A stretch of DNA of 64,000 nucleotides from Pseudoalteromonas spongiae UST010723-006 (GTDB lineage Bacteria; Pseudomonadota; Gammaproteobacteria; Enterobacterales; Alteromonadaceae): contig NZ_CP011040.1 in assembly GCF_000238255.3 (NCBI RefSeq), forward strand, positions 1 through 64,000, written 5' to 3'. Positions within the stretch are counted from its first letter, which is position 1. Each line of letters begins with the position of its first letter. Shown here in pieces: positions 63,550-64,000 of this stretch. The position numbers were made by a program, and so were the translations under genes. The notes below the pieces were generated by a model, which was given only the letters and a program-made list of their open reading frames with translations, made no database searches and was not told the origin of the DNA.

Positions 63550-64000
63550 CTAAGGTGCAAAGGTGATCTGCCCTAATATCGCTGCCTTGTTAGCACCCGT
63601 TACAGAGGGCGCATTAGCTGGCAGATGATTTAACGTGCGATAAGCCATCCAAGCAAACGCCATTGCTTCCATAAAATCGGCACTGACACCAATATTATCG
63701 CTAGTAGTAACATGCCAACTGGGTAAATGATGTTGCAGGCGCGCAACCAAGTAAGCGTTTTTAGTACCACCGCCACACAATACCAATCTACCTTCTTTTG
63801 ACTGAATAGGGTTTGCGATGGTCACGGCTGTAAGCTCAGTTAGTGTTGCTAACACATCGTGGTTGTTGAGCGTATGTTCAGTACACTTCTGCCTAAGCCA
63901 AGTCAGATTGAAATACTCTCGCCCAGTACTTTTTGGCGTGGGCAGTGCAAAGTAGTCATCATCTAATAATTGTTTCAGTAATTCTTGATTGATTTTACCT
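63550..64000 (-). CDS. anmK: Anhydro-N-acetylmuramic acid kinase, C-terminal part (runs off the window)
   Basis: The reverse-strand frame stays open from the stop at 63550 to the window edge, so the 5' end lies beyond 64000. The visible 150 residues contain the AnmK patterns TPKSTGREYFNLTWL, LVLCGGGTKNAYLVARLQ, DFMEAMAFAWMAYRTLNHLPANAPSVTGA and the LG start of the C-terminus. AnmK phosphorylates and opens 1,6-anhydroMurNAc during cell-wall recycling. An internal GTG at 63855 is not the real start. Confidence 0.9.
   Translation of the reverse strand, partial: GKINQELLKQLLDDDYFALPTPKSTGREYFNLTWLRQKCTEHTLNNHDVLATLTELTAVTIANPIQSKEGRLVLCGGGTKNAYLVARLQHHLPSWHVTTSDNIGVSADFMEAMAFAWMAYRTLNHLPANAPSVTGANKAAILGQITFAP

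Noticed and set aside
1..64000. tRNA, rRNA, tmRNA and prophage genes
   Set aside because: I looked for conserved tRNA arms, rRNA segments and phage structural or integrase genes and saw none.

Overview
The window looks like the partition-gene end of a secondary replicon (chromid) of a marine gammaproteobacterium of the Alteromonadales, most likely Pseudoalteromonas or a close relative. The reasons are AT-rich DNA, a ParA with an N-terminal helix-turn-helix of the plasmid/Vibrio-chromosome-II type at the left edge, a TonB2-type energy-transduction cluster with a TtpC-like protein, a FabY-type ketoacyl synthase, long-form urocanase, LodA-type quinoprotein genes and several secreted proteins. 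The genus is an inference from gene content; no rRNA or tRNA gene is present. Because housekeeping genes (udk, deoBD, aceA/glcB, anmK) lie beside the parAB pair, a chromid fits better than a dispensable plasmid.

Layout. 0.1-2.5 kb: parA-parB with a terminator. 2.6-8.7 kb: SNF2/SWIM helicase, WYL regulator, small membrane protein, rmuC. 8.8-14.8 kb: a DUF3465 gene broken by a TA-flanked MITE, small membrane protein, repetitive lipoprotein, MaoP-like gene overlapping a tiny basic/acidic ORF, GNAT, MAPEG, capsule-type transferase, DUF2799 lipoprotein. 14.8-19.8 kb: six-gene TonB2 operon (DUF3450, TtpC-like, ExbB, ExbD, TonB, TPR). 19.9-24.5 kb: LysR regulator divergent from hutHU. 24.6-28 kb: peroxiredoxin, diguanylate cyclase, histone-deacetylase-like enzyme, Trp-rich small protein. 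28-32.7 kb: a c-type cytochrome-like gene, a LodA-like CTQ protein and a LodB-like flavoprotein in one tightly coupled operon. 32.9-37.5 kb: a VRR-NUC + DEDDh exonuclease fusion, an FG-GAP secreted protein, a small-ligand binding protein. 37.5-42.2 kb: MITE, a likely structured RNA, udk-nupC, and deoBD behind a hairpin-rich leader. 42.3-45.3 kb: DUF3718, PstS/OmpA fusion, unknown 214-aa protein. 45.3-46.2 kb: an array of ten 18-bp GATC-containing iterons plus a MITE. 46.2-50.5 kb: divergent aceA and glcB (glyoxylate shunt) and a third MITE. 50.5-57 kb: YebC family, beta-barrel protein, lytic transglycosylase, fabY and a divergent GlxA-type regulator. 57.5-64 kb: kexin-like secreted protease with a probable dedicated chaperone, GGDEF-EAL protein, small genes and the C-terminal part of anmK.

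Three features may belong to one replicon-maintenance system: (i) parAB; (ii) a 17-bp palindrome TGTAAA-N5-TTTACA found five times exactly and twice with one mismatch, all between 7 and 43 kb, at positions that do not behave like promoters (candidate parS sites, built from the same hexamer as Vibrio parS2 but in the opposite arrangement); and (iii) the Dam-site-containing iteron array at 45.4-45.9 kb (candidate origin, or initiator titration/copy-control site). No replication-initiator gene is visible in the window. The other strong leads are the cytochrome/LodA/LodB operon, the structured RNA at 37.7-37.85 kb and the nuclease-exonuclease fusion.
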